From Pseudomonadota bacterium (GTDB lineage: Bacteria > Pseudomonadota > Gammaproteobacteria > Steroidobacterales > Steroidobacteraceae), in contig JAEWLQ010000110.1 of NCBI GenBank assembly GCA_023457495.1, forward strand, positions 1 through 60,995: a DNA stretch of 60,995 nt, in the 5' to 3' direction. The stretch's first letter is position 1, and every line of letters begins with the position of its first letter. A program made the position numbers and the translations under genes. The notes beneath the pieces were generated by a model, which saw only the letters and a list, made by a program, of their open reading frames with translations, was not told the DNA's origin and searched no databases. Shown here piece by piece: positions 37,678 to 46,828 of the stretch.

Positions 37678-39139
37678 GCGCCTGGTTTCCGAGAGGGGTG
37701 GTGGCCGAAAGGACCGGCATGCGGATGCGGAAATGGGCGCCGGGGTGCTCGCCGTCGACGATCTCGATGGTGCCGCCGTGCGCGTTCACGAATTCGAGCA
37801 CGACCGACAATCCGATGCCCGTGCCCTTGACCTGCACGCCCGCGGGCGGGCGGCCGGTGTAGAAGGCTTCGAACACGCGGGCGCGTTCGTCCGGGGGAAT
37901 GCCGGCGCCGGTATCGGCGACATCGATCACGAGTTGGGTGTCCTGTTTCTCGGCGTGTAGATAGACAGTGCCGCCCTTCGGCGAATATTTGATGGCATTG
38001 GACAGCAGGTTCTCGACGATCAGGCGCACCTTGCCGCGATCCGCCCGGAGCATCAAGTCTTCCACCTTAACCTCGAGACGGACGCGTTGCGAGACCACCG
38101 TGAGTTGTTGGCTCTCGATGACCTGTTTGACCAGGGGACGAATCCGGAAATCGGACAGTTCCAGGCCCACGCTTTCCTTCTGCCAGGCGCTGAACGACAA
38201 CAGGTTTTCGATGAGCCGATGCAGCTTGATGCCGTTATCGCGCAGGATGGCGACCACTTCGCGCTGGGAATTGTCCAGGGGTCCGACCGCCCCATCCATG
38301 AGCAGTTCCGCGCCTTCGCGGATGTTGGCGAGAGGGGTCTTCAACTCGTGCGACATGTGGCGCAGGAATCGATTGCGTTCCTGGGCGAGATCGAGCAGGC
38401 GCTGGCGCAACCACTCGAGCTGCGCCCCGAGGCGCTCGAGGTCGCGCGGACCGGCGACCTCGATGGGGCGGGAAAACGTGCCGCGCCCGAGCTCACTGAT
38501 GGCCCGGTCGATGGCCCGCAGCGGACGGCCGATGGAAAGGGTCAGCGCGAGAATGGCGACCAGCGTGAGCGGCACCAGCAACGCCGATTGCCAGAACAGG
38601 CGCCGCTGCGTTCTCGCGGTCTGCTGCTCGAGGGCGGCCAGTCGCGCATCGATCTGACGGTTGCCCGACAGCGCGATGGCGCCCGCGAGATCGTTCAGTC
38701 GGTCGATACGCGTGAGGATCGCGGTGAATTCCGGACTGTCGTACGGCGTCACTTTCAAGGAATTCGCGATCTCGTCGTGTGTCGCTGCGAATTCCTCGAG
38801 GCTGTGCCGCGTGGGTTCTTCGGTGAGAAGCGCGGCGAGTTGAGTGCGCGAGGCCGCGAGCCGTTGATCGGTGGCGCGATAGGCTTCGGCTTCGAGCAGC
38901 TCGCGTTTTCCGATCACCTGGTAGAGGCGCACGGTTCGCTGCAAAGTGGTGATGTCGGCGAACATGCTCTGCGACAGGCGCGCGCTCTGCACGCCCTCGA
39001 GCACCAGTTCCTGGCTGGTCACGGAGAGCCTGCGGATCTGCAGGCCCGCATCGATCACGGCCACGAGCAGCGGACCCGCGATCAGCGCGAGTCCCAGCAG
39101 CATCAGGCTGCTCAGCGATTTGGGTCTCGGCCAGCGCAT
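37667..39139 (-). CDS. glrK: GlrK/QseE-like sensor histidine kinase
   Basis: A 490-aa membrane kinase: N-terminal helix (LSSLMLLGLALIAGPLLVAV), periplasmic helical domain, second helix (ALLVPLTLVAILALTLSIG, about 182-200), HAMP, then HisKA with His264 in RHMSHELKTPLANIREG and an HATPase with NLLSNAIKYSP, DTGAGIPPDE and KGTGIGLSVV. It should phosphorylate the GlrR-like protein encoded downstream. The gene begins nine bases after galE, so galE may share the promoter. Confidence 0.8.
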   Translation of the reverse strand: MRWPRPKSLSSLMLLGLALIAGPLLVAVIDAGLQIRRLSVTSQELVLEGVQSARLSQSMFADITTLQRTVRLYQVIGKRELLEAEAYRATDQRLAASRTQLAALLTEEPTRHSLEEFAATHDEIANSLKVTPYDSPEFTAILTRIDRLNDLAGAIALSGNRQIDARLAALEQQTARTQRRLFWQSALLVPLTLVAILALTLSIGRPLRAIDRAISELGRGTFSRPIEVAGPRDLERLGAQLEWLRQRLLDLAQERNRFLRHMSHELKTPLANIREGAELLMDGAVGPLDNSQREVVAILRDNGIKLHRLIENLLSFSAWQKESVGLELSDFRIRPLVKQVIESQQLTVVSQRVRLEVKVEDLMLRADRGKVRLIVENLLSNAIKYSPKGGTVYLHAEKQDTQLVIDVADTGAGIPPDERARVFEAFYTGRPPAGVQVKGTGIGLSVVLEFVNAHGGTIEIVDGEHPGAHFRIRMPVLSATTPLGNQAHAA

Positions 39140-39148
39140 CAGTCCCGG

Positions 39149-40156
39149 TTACCAGCGTTCACGTTGCAGGCGTTTCTCCCACTCCAGCGACGTCCGCACG
39201 ATGGTGTCGATGTCGTCGAGCCTGGGAGTCCAGCCGAGGACGTTGCGCACCCGGTCGCACTTCGCGACGAGGGTCGGGGGGTCGCCGGCGCGCCGCGGTT
39301 CCTCGCGCACGTCGAGCTTGAGTCCCGCGATCTTTTCGACGCTCTGCAGAACCTCGCGCACGCTGTACCCGTGACCATAGCCGCAGTTGGCGATCAGCGA
39401 GGCGCCGCCCGCGCGCAGGTAGTCGAGTGCCTTCAGGTGCGCGGCGGCGAGATCATCGACGTGGATGTAGTCGCGCACGCCGGTGCCATCGGGCGTCGGA
39501 TAGTCGGTGCCGAACACCGATAGATAGGGGCGCTTGCCGACTGCGGCCTCGCACGCGACCTTCACGAGCAGCGTGGCCTTGCGGGTCGACTGGCCGATGC
39601 GGCCCTGGGGGTCCGAGCCGGCGACATTGAAGTAGCGCAGGATGACGTGGCGCATCGGCGTGACCGCGCACAGGTCGCGCAGCATCCACTCCGACATCAG
39701 CTTCGAGGAGCCATATGCATTGATCGGCGCGGTCGGCGATTCTTCCGACGCGAGACCCGAGGAGGGGATGCCGTAGACCGCGGCGGTCGATGAAAAGACG
39801 AAATTGCGCACGCCCGCGTTCGAGGCCGCCTCGAGCAGCGAACGCGTGCCGCAGGTGTTGTTGCCGTAGTACTTGAGCGGATTGGCGACGGACTCCGGCA
39901 CGATGGTGTGCGCGGCGAAGTGGATGATGGTGTCGACGCCGTGTTCCGCGAGCAGCGAATCGACGAGCGCGCGGTCGCCGACGTTGCCGACCACGAGCGG
40001 AACGTCACGCACCGACTGGCGGAATCCGGTGGATAGATCATCGAGGACGACGACGCGCTCGCCGCGCGCGACCAGCTGCAGGACCGTGTGGCTGCCGATG
40101 TAACCTGCGCCACCGGTGACGAGGACTGACTTCTTTTCCGAGGATTGCTGCGTCAT
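39149..40156 (-). CDS. galE: UDP-glucose 4-epimerase
   Basis: A 335-aa short-chain dehydrogenase-type epimerase that interconverts UDP-glucose and UDP-galactose, supplying galactosyl donors for the polysaccharide. It has the NAD motif VTGGAGYIGSH, the catalytic Ser-x-Thr region FSSTAAVYG and Tyr-x-x-x-Lys in AYGSSKLMSE, followed by LRYFNVAGSDP and VRDYIHVDDLA. The start ATG 40156 is the first in frame; on the minus strand TAAAAT at 40198-40193 could be its -10 box, though no -35 stands out. It is divergent from srkA and heads the glr-like operon. Confidence 0.9.
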   Translation of the reverse strand: MTQQSSEKKSVLVTGGAGYIGSHTVLQLVARGERVVVLDDLSTGFRQSVRDVPLVVGNVGDRALVDSLLAEHGVDTIIHFAAHTIVPESVANPLKYYGNNTCGTRSLLEAASNAGVRNFVFSSTAAVYGIPSSGLASEESPTAPINAYGSSKLMSEWMLRDLCAVTPMRHVILRYFNVAGSDPQGRIGQSTRKATLLVKVACEAAVGKRPYLSVFGTDYPTPDGTGVRDYIHVDDLAAAHLKALDYLRAGGASLIANCGYGHGYSVREVLQSVEKIAGLKLDVREEPRRAGDPPTLVAKCDRVRNVLGWTPRLDDIDTIVRTSLEWEKRLQRERW

Positions 40157-40213
40157 TCGGGAGAATCTTCACTAGGGGTTTTGGGACGCAGGATTTTACA
40201 TTAATGTGCCCGC

Positions 40214-41209
40214 GTGGCTGTGACGCATTCTGCACTGACTCCGTTCGAGAATCTGACCCCTTTCGAGGTGGCCGCGGCCGCCGAAAGCATCGGACTGCGC
40301 CCGTCGGGCAGGCTGTTCGCGCTCAACAGTTACGAGAACCGGGTCTATCAACTGGGCGACGAGGACGGCGAGCTCTGGGTTCTCAAGTTCTACCGGCCTG
40401 CCCGCTGGTCGAACGCCGCGATCGGCGAGGAACATGCGTTCGCCTTCGAGCTCGCGGATGCGGAATTGCCGATCGCCGCGCCGTTGCGGCGCGATGGCGA
40501 AAGTTTGTTTGAGTACGCGGACCAGCGCTTCGCCGCCTTTCCCTACCTCGCCGGTCGCGCGCCCGAAATAGCGGATGCGGCCACGCTCACCTTGCTAGGC
40601 CGCACACTGGCGCGCATGCATGCGGTGGGCAGCCGTGGCCGCTTCCAGTTCCGGCCCGCGCTCGAGCTCGATCGGCTCGGCGTGCGGGCGCGCGCGGCGG
40701 TGCTGGCGAGCGGATTCGTGCCCGAGTCGCTCGAGGAGCAGTACGCGCGCGTGAGCGACCAGCTGATCGGACGAGTCCGACAGTGTTTCGAGAATTTCGG
40801 ACCGATCCCCCGGCTGCGGATTCACGGCGACTGCCACTCCGGAAACATCCTGTGGCGCGACAACGGACCGTTGTTCGTGGACCTCGACGATTGCATGTCG
40901 GGTCCGCGCATCCAGGATTTGTGGATGTTCCTCGCCGGAGACGCCGCCAGCCAGCAGGCGTCCTGGGCCGCGCTCATGGAAGGGTACGAAACGTTCGCCG
41001 AGTTCGACTACGCGGAGCTCACGCTGGTCGAAGCCCTGCGCTCCCTGCGTATCGTTCACTACGCATCGTGGATCGCCACGCGCTGGCGCGATCCGGCCTT
41101 TCCGCGCGCGTTTCCCTGGTTCGCGGACGCCCGATTCTGGGAGCGACACATCGCGGACCTGTTCGAGCAGCTCGCGGCGATTGACGAACCTCCCATTCTT
41201 TCCAGATGA
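40214..41209 (+). CDS. srkA: Stress-response kinase SrkA (YihE/RdoA family)
   Basis: A 331-aa aminoglycoside-phosphotransferase-fold Ser/Thr kinase. Characteristic segments are LNSYENRVYQLGDEDG (nucleotide loop), WVLKFYRP (Lys), LRIHGDCHSGNILW (catalytic Asp and Asn) and FVDLDDC (metal Asp). In E. coli SrkA protects against stress-induced death. It starts at GTG 40214; a second GTG two codons later is possible. The 57 bases to galE form the divergent promoter. Confidence 0.88.
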   Translation: MAVTHSALTPFENLTPFEVAAAAESIGLRPSGRLFALNSYENRVYQLGDEDGELWVLKFYRPARWSNAAIGEEHAFAFELADAELPIAAPLRRDGESLFEYADQRFAAFPYLAGRAPEIADAATLTLLGRTLARMHAVGSRGRFQFRPALELDRLGVRARAAVLASGFVPESLEEQYARVSDQLIGRVRQCFENFGPIPRLRIHGDCHSGNILWRDNGPLFVDLDDCMSGPRIQDLWMFLAGDAASQQASWAALMEGYETFAEFDYAELTLVEALRSLRIVHYASWIATRWRDPAFPRAFPWFADARFWERHIADLFEQLAAIDEPPILSR

Positions 41210-41259
41210 ATCTTTGCTGGATAGTCAGCCTGTTAGTATAGGAAGCGGAGGTTTCCTCG

Positions 41260-41838
41260 ATGCTAACCCGCCGAAGCCGCGTTTCTCTCGCCTTGCTCAC
41301 CGTTGTGGGGCTCCTCTGCGCCTGCGAGGATTCGGACAAGGCGCCGGAAGTGGCTGTTTCCGCGTCAGCCGCGAAGCCTTCCCGGGCGAAAGAGGGTGAA
41401 TTGCCGGCCGACATGGTCGCGGCGGTCGCGGCCAACCGCACCAGCAATGCGGTGGCCATGCACTTTTCGCTCGGTGCGAAGCCGGAGGTGAACAAGGCGC
41501 TTCCGGTCGAGATCGCCATCATCCCTGCCCAGGAGTTCGAGAAGGTCAGCGCCCTGTTTCTCAGCCAGCAGGGGCTCGCGGTGAGCGTGGGTGAGAAATA
41601 CGGCCCGGTCTCCGCGCCCGCCGTCGGCAAGCCCCTTAAGCACCAGCTGGTTTTGCTGCCAGGGAAAGAGGGGGTCTTCGTGATCACGGCGAGCATCGAG
41701 ACCAACGACCCGTCGGGCAACGTCACGCGCCTCTTCTCCATACCGGTAGTCGTTTCTCCGCCGGCAAGCGCGGAAGCGGCGGATAGCCAGGCCACTACGG
41801 CTCAACCACAATCGCCGAGTACGCCCGCGACGAACTAG
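41260..41838 (+). CDS. Putative lipoprotein of unknown function
   Basis: A 192-aa protein with a signal of the lipoprotein type: SLALLTVVGLLCACEDSDK, with the modified Cys probably the second (after LCA). The mature part is mostly beta, with FSLGAKPEVNKALPVEIAII and HQLVLLPGKEGVFVITASIE, and ends in a Ser/Pro/Thr/Gln-rich tail. I do not recognise a family. It follows srkA by 50 bases, on the same strand. Confidence 0.6.
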   Translation: MLTRRSRVSLALLTVVGLLCACEDSDKAPEVAVSASAAKPSRAKEGELPADMVAAVAANRTSNAVAMHFSLGAKPEVNKALPVEIAIIPAQEFEKVSALFLSQQGLAVSVGEKYGPVSAPAVGKPLKHQLVLLPGKEGVFVITASIETNDPSGNVTRLFSIPVVVSPPASAEAADSQATTAQPQSPSTPATN

Positions 41839-41922
41839 TCTCCCCTTCAAAACCGGGAGCCGCTTCACGGGGGCACCTCGTACCCGGACATATCATGCAA
41901 TTTGGTCCGCAGTTGCTCTGTT

Positions 41923-44900
41923 ATGTCAAAATCGGTTGAAGGCAACCCCCAAGAAAGCACCGACCCCGGCGTTGTTTCCGCCGGAAGCCCGCCTTTCACC
42001 GCGACGGGCACTCGCCTCGATGTCAACGATCTTTCGATGCGCCGCCTGCATCCGCTGCTGCAGTCGCAGCTGCGCGAATTGCGCGCGCGCGTGACCGGCG
42101 GGCGCATCAGCGCCCATGAATTGCTCGAGATGCTGAGCCGCTACTACGACAGCGTCGATGACGAACGCCGCGCGATGGTGCGCTCGATGCAGCTCATGTC
42201 GGACGAGGCTCGTTCGCTCGGCGTCGAGATCGCCGAGCAGGGCGCGGCCCAGCTGCAGGTCATCCTCGATCACATCAAGGATGTCGTGATCACTGCGAAC
42301 GTGGCGGGCGTGATCGATCGGGCGAACCCGGTGACCGAGCGCGTGTTCGGCTATCCACTCTCGGAGTTGCTGGGACTGCGCATCGACGCGCTCGTGCCAT
42401 TCATCGCGGTGGACGGCTCGGTCACCGCCGGGCTGGACAAGCTCGCGGGCACCAGCGACACGTTCCGCGGTCATCGCGTGAGTCCGGAAGTCTCCGCGCG
42501 GCGCAGCGACGGAACGATGTTCCCGGCCGAGATCGCCGTCAGCCGCGCGCGCCACGGCCGTTCCGAAGTCTTCGTGATCTGCCTGCGCGACATCTCCGAG
42601 CGCCACATGACCCAGCAGGCGCTGCGCGACAGCGAGGCTCGATACCGTTCGCTGGTCGACAACGCGCCCGAGGCCATCACGGTGGTGGACGCGGAATCGC
42701 AGCGCTTCGTCGAGGCGAACGAACCGGCGTTGCGACTCTTCAAGAAGTCGCGCGAGCAGCTGCTCTCGTGCAACGTGCGCGACGTCAGCGCGGACGTGCA
42801 GATCGACGGCGAGTCCACGACCGCGCCGCATCGCCAGTACCTCAAGCTCGCGGCCGCGGGCGAGGCGCAGGTGTTCGAATGGATTCACCGCGATTCCACC
42901 GGCCGCGACATCCCCTGCGAAGTGCGGCTCGTGCGCCTGCAGGGCGGCAACTCCTCGCTGGTGCGTGCGAGCATCACCGACATCTCCGAACGCAAGCGCG
43001 CCGAGAGCATCATGGAAAACGAGCGCGCGTTCTTCGCGCTGCTCGCATCGAACGCCGGGCTGCCCGCGGTGCTCGACGTCATATCCGGGCTCGTGCAGGC
43101 GGTGTACCCGCGCTGCCGCTGCACGATCTCCGTGCTCGCGCCCGACGCGAGCCATTTCTCCCTGACCATCGCGCGCCAGTTGCCGCCGCTGCTCGCGGCG
43201 GTGCTCGAACGCACGCCGATCGAGCCGCGCCGCGGCTCGTGCGCCGCGGCGGTCTATTCCGCCTGCGACGTCTATGTCGCCGATGTCACGAACGACGCCC
43301 ACTGGGCGGATCGCCGCCAGGTCGTCCTGGAGGCGGGCTTCCGCGCGGTCTGGTCGATGCCGATCAAGGGATCGAGCGGCAAACTCCTCGGCGCGGTGGC
43401 TATCTACCGTCCGGAACCGGGTCTGCCCGACGCGCGCGAACAGGTCCTGCAGTCGCACGCGACGCGCCTCGCGGCGCTGGCCATCGAGCGCAATCTCGCC
43501 GAAGAAGCGCTGCGCGCGAGCGAGGCCAAGTTCCGCGGGCTGTTCGAAGGCGTGATCGAGGGCGTCTACCAGAGCACGCGCGACGGCCGGCTGGTGTCGG
43601 TCAACAGCGCGTTCGTCGAAATGCTCGGGTACGGCTCGGCGGAGGAGATGTACGCATTGCCGAGTTCGGTGATGCTGTACTGGAGCCCGACCGACCGCGC
43701 CGACTTCGTGCGCAAGGTCGATGCCGATGGCGAAGTGCGCTCGATGGAAGTCGTGCTGCGCCGGCGCGACGGCTCGCAGGTGGTGGCGCTCGAGAATTCC
43801 CGCGGAGTGCGTGATGGCTCGGGCCGCATCGTCGGCTACGAGGGTACGGTTTCCGACATCACCGAGCGCAAGCGCGCGGAGCAGGCGATCTTCGCGGAGA
43901 AGGATCGCGCCGCCGTCACGCTGCAGTCCATCGGTGACGCCGTGATCACGACCGACGCCACGGCGAATATCGACTATCTGAATCCCGTGGCCGAACGTCT
44001 CACCGGCTGGTCCATGGACGAAGCACGTGGCCGGCCGATCGGCGACGTGCTGCAGCTCATCGATGAATCCACGCGCAAGCCGGTCGCCTATACGCTCGAC
44101 CGGGTGCTCAACGAGGGCGAGACCTCCGTGCCGTCCGACCACAATGTGCTCGTGAACCGGCGCGGCGAGGAGCTCGCGATCCAGGAAACCGCGACGCCGA
44201 TCCGCAATCGCGAGGGCGTTGCCGTCGGCGCGGTCATCGTGTTCGGCGACGTGACCAAGGAGCGGCGCCTCAAGCGCGCGTTGTCCTACCAGGCCAGCCA
44301 CGACGCGCTCACCGGCCTCATCAACCGGCGCGAATTCGACTCGCGTCTCGAGGCGGCGGTCACCGCCGCGCAGCGCGGCGAGGGCGAATTCGTACTGCTG
44401 TACGTCGACCTCGACCAGTTCAAGGTCGTGAACGACACCTGTGGCCACAGCGCGGGAGACCGGCTGCTGCGCGACATCACGAGCCTGCTGCAGACGCGGG
44501 TGCGCGCCTCGGACACGATCGCGCGCCTCGGTGGCGACGAGTTCGGAATGTTGCTCGAGCGTTGCTCGCTCGAGCAGGCCGAACGCGTGGCCGACAGCAT
44601 CCGCCAGGCGATCCATTCGTATCGGTTCCTGTGGGGGGCGAACAGCCTGTCCGTGGGCGCCAGCATCGGCGTGGTGCGTATCGCGCGCGACACGACCAGC
44701 GCCGCCTCCGTGCTGTCCGCCGCCGACATCGCCTGCTACGCGGCGAAGGATGGCGGCCGCAATCGCGTGCAGATCTACGAACGCGATCATGGCACCAGCC
44801 GTCATCGCGAAATGCAGTGGGTGGGCCGCATCGCGCGCGCCGTCGAGGACGGGCGGCTGGAGCTCTACGCTCAACGGATCGTGCCCATTACGCGTGATCC

Positions 44901-45603
44901 GGTCGGATCCGCATCGGGCGGCGGCATCGCACATGCGACCGACGCGCCGTTCTTCGAGCTCATGGTGAGGTTGCGCGACGAGGACGGCACGCTCGTGCCG
45001 CCCAACGAGTTCATCCCGGCCGCGGAGCGCTACAACGTGATGGTGATGGTCGATCGCTGGGTGGTGAATCGCGCGATCGAAATGCTCGCCGCCTGCATCG
45101 AGCAGGGCAAGCGGCTGCCGGTCGTGGCGGTCAATCTGTCCGGCACGTCGATCAACGACGAGGATTTCCTCGAGTTCGTACTCTCGCGGCTGCGCGATGA
45201 GCGCCTGGCGCGCGCCTTGTGCTTCGAGATCACCGAAACGGCCGCGGTCGCGAGCCTTTCCAAGGCGACCTACTTCATGCGCGAGCTCAAGGCGCGCGGC
45301 TGCCGCTTCTCGCTCGACGATTTCGGCAGTGGCGTTTCGTCGTTCGTGTATCTCAAGACGCTGCCGGTCGATTTCCTCAAGATAGACGGGCAATTCGCCG
45401 CCCACGTCGCGAGCGACCCCGTCGACCGCAGCATGGTCGAAGCAATCGCGAAGATCGGCGCCGCGATGCGTGTGGCGACCATCGCCGAAAAGGTCGAGAG
45501 CGCGGAAGTGCTCGAGGTGCTCAAGTGCATCGGCGTGGACTACATCCAGGGCTTCCACCTCGCCGAGCCCTGCGCCATCGAGGAAGTTTTCGGCGCCGAT
45601 TGA
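41923..45603 (+). CDS. Multi-sensor diguanylate cyclase/phosphodiesterase (PAS-GAF-PAS-GGDEF-EAL)
   Basis: A 1226-aa cyclic-di-GMP enzyme with no membrane helix. From N to C: helical lead, PAS (about 95-210), PAS (215-335), GAF (355-510), PAS (518-640), PAS (650-775), GGDEF with intact RLGGDEF (870-874), and EAL. The EAL domain starts FELMVRLRDEDG (Glu1012, but Met where Leu stands), with NLSG, CFEITET, SLDDFGSG, FLKIDGQF and AEKVES. Most catalytic residues are kept, so both activities are possible. ATG 41923 is preferred over TTG 41902. Long PAS arrays usually let such proteins integrate several signals that decide between synthesis and breakdown. Confidence 0.85.
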   Translation: MSKSVEGNPQESTDPGVVSAGSPPFTATGTRLDVNDLSMRRLHPLLQSQLRELRARVTGGRISAHELLEMLSRYYDSVDDERRAMVRSMQLMSDEARSLGVEIAEQGAAQLQVILDHIKDVVITANVAGVIDRANPVTERVFGYPLSELLGLRIDALVPFIAVDGSVTAGLDKLAGTSDTFRGHRVSPEVSARRSDGTMFPAEIAVSRARHGRSEVFVICLRDISERHMTQQALRDSEARYRSLVDNAPEAITVVDAESQRFVEANEPALRLFKKSREQLLSCNVRDVSADVQIDGESTTAPHRQYLKLAAAGEAQVFEWIHRDSTGRDIPCEVRLVRLQGGNSSLVRASITDISERKRAESIMENERAFFALLASNAGLPAVLDVISGLVQAVYPRCRCTISVLAPDASHFSLTIARQLPPLLAAVLERTPIEPRRGSCAAAVYSACDVYVADVTNDAHWADRRQVVLEAGFRAVWSMPIKGSSGKLLGAVAIYRPEPGLPDAREQVLQSHATRLAALAIERNLAEEALRASEAKFRGLFEGVIEGVYQSTRDGRLVSVNSAFVEMLGYGSAEEMYALPSSVMLYWSPTDRADFVRKVDADGEVRSMEVVLRRRDGSQVVALENSRGVRDGSGRIVGYEGTVSDITERKRAEQAIFAEKDRAAVTLQSIGDAVITTDATANIDYLNPVAERLTGWSMDEARGRPIGDVLQLIDESTRKPVAYTLDRVLNEGETSVPSDHNVLVNRRGEELAIQETATPIRNREGVAVGAVIVFGDVTKERRLKRALSYQASHDALTGLINRREFDSRLEAAVTAAQRGEGEFVLLYVDLDQFKVVNDTCGHSAGDRLLRDITSLLQTRVRASDTIARLGGDEFGMLLERCSLEQAERVADSIRQAIHSYRFLWGANSLSVGASIGVVRIARDTTSAASVLSAADIACYAAKDGGRNRVQIYERDHGTSRHREMQWVGRIARAVEDGRLELYAQRIVPITRDPVGSASGGGIAHATDAPFFELMVRLRDEDGTLVPPNEFIPAAERYNVMVMVDRWVVNRAIEMLAACIEQGKRLPVVAVNLSGTSINDEDFLEFVLSRLRDERLARALCFEITETAAVASLSKATYFMRELKARGCRFSLDDFGSGVSSFVYLKTLPVDFLKIDGQFAAHVASDPVDRSMVEAIAKIGAAMRVATIAEKVESAEVLEVLKCIGVDYIQGFHLAEPCAIEEVFGAD

Positions 45604-45636
45604 TCCGCGCGCGGCCGCTGCGGCTAGAATGTCCGC

Positions 45637-46782
45637 ATGTCGACGCAGGGGAGCCCCGAGCCCGCTTTCTCGCTCGGGATAGAAGAAGAATACCTTTTGG
45701 TGGATCTCGCCACGCGCGATCTCGTGGCCGATCCGCCCTCCGAGCTGCTGCAGCGTTGCATCGCCGAAACCGATGGGCGCGTGAGTCCCGAATTCCTGCG
45801 TTCGCAGCTCGAGGTGAAGACCTCGGTTTGCGGATCCGTCTCGGCGATGCGCTCGCAGCTCGCGGCGTTGCGCCGCAAGGTCTGCGAGATCTCGGCGGAC
45901 TACGGCATCGCGCCGGTCGCCGCCTCGACGCATCCTTTCGCCCGCTCGCCGAACCGGCCCGCGCACACCAACGAGCAGCGCTACTCCTCCATCGCGCGCG
46001 AAGTGCAGGGTGGGGCGGGCCGCATGATCATCTGCGGCATGCACGTCCACGTTGGCCTGGACGATGACGAGCTGCGCGTCGACGTGATGAACCAGCTGTC
46101 CTATTTCGTGCCGCACCTGCTGGCGTTGTCGTGCTCCTCGCCGTTCTGGCAGGGCGATGACATGGGAATGCAGTCGTTCCGGCTGATGCTGCTGTCGTCG
46201 CTGCCGCGCACGGGTCTGCCCGAACGTTTCGAGAGCTATGGTGAGTTCCGCCGCCATCTCGACGCGCTGGTGCGCAACGGGCTCATCGAGGACTCGACCA
46301 AGATCTGGTGGGACATCCGCCCGAGCTCGCGTTACCCGACGATCGAGACGCGCGTATTCGACTGCTGCACGCACCTCGACGACGCGGTGTGTCTCGCGGC
46401 CCTGAACCTGTCGCTCGTGCGCATGCTTTACCGGCTGCGGCGCGAGAACAAGACCTGGCGGCGATACCCACGCATGCTGATCGCCGAGAACCGCTGGCGC
46501 GCGATGCGCTTCGGCGCCGACGCGAGCCTGCTGGACCTGGCGCGCGGCGAGCTCGTGCCGTTCGCCGAACTGCTCGAGGAGTTGCTGTCGCTCACGCGTG
46601 AGGACGCGATCGCGCTCGACTGTCTGCCGGAGACCGAACATGCCCGGGTCCTGCTGAAACGCGGCACCAGCGCCCACCAGCAATTGTCCGTCTATCAAAC
46701 GGCGCGTTCGCAGGGCGCGACCGACGGTGAGGCGCTGTCGGCCGTGGTAGGTTGGCTCGCCAGGACGACCTGCGCCGTCTAG
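45637..46782 (+). CDS. ybdK: Carboxylate-amine ligase YbdK (GCS2 family)
   Basis: A 381-aa glutamate-cysteine ligase type 2 enzyme. Signatures are FSLGIEEEYLLVD at the start, SQLEVKT, GMHVHVGLDD, SSPFWQGDDMGMQSFR, STKIWWDIRPSSRYPTIETR and LKRGTSAHQQL. Members have weak gamma-glutamylcysteine synthetase activity; their main role is unsettled. The ATG lies 33 bases after the cyclic-di-GMP gene. The stop TAG belongs to one of the CTATCTA/TAGATAG heptamers (46780-46786). Confidence 0.85.
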   Translation: MSTQGSPEPAFSLGIEEEYLLVDLATRDLVADPPSELLQRCIAETDGRVSPEFLRSQLEVKTSVCGSVSAMRSQLAALRRKVCEISADYGIAPVAASTHPFARSPNRPAHTNEQRYSSIAREVQGGAGRMIICGMHVHVGLDDDELRVDVMNQLSYFVPHLLALSCSSPFWQGDDMGMQSFRLMLLSSLPRTGLPERFESYGEFRRHLDALVRNGLIEDSTKIWWDIRPSSRYPTIETRVFDCCTHLDDAVCLAALNLSLVRMLYRLRRENKTWRRYPRMLIAENRWRAMRFGADASLLDLARGELVPFAELLEELLSLTREDAIALDCLPETEHARVLLKRGTSAHQQLSVYQTARSQGATDGEALSAVVGWLARTTCAV

Positions 46783-46828
46783 ATAGATGGGCGTTCCGGA
46801 AGGTTGCCCGCCAGGCGTCGTGAACTGA

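Noticed and set aside
41926..46698. A very long open frame antisense to the PAS/GGDEF/EAL and ybdK genes
   Set aside because: High GC makes antisense frames open. The opposite strand carries clear conserved domains over the whole length and the antisense translation has none.
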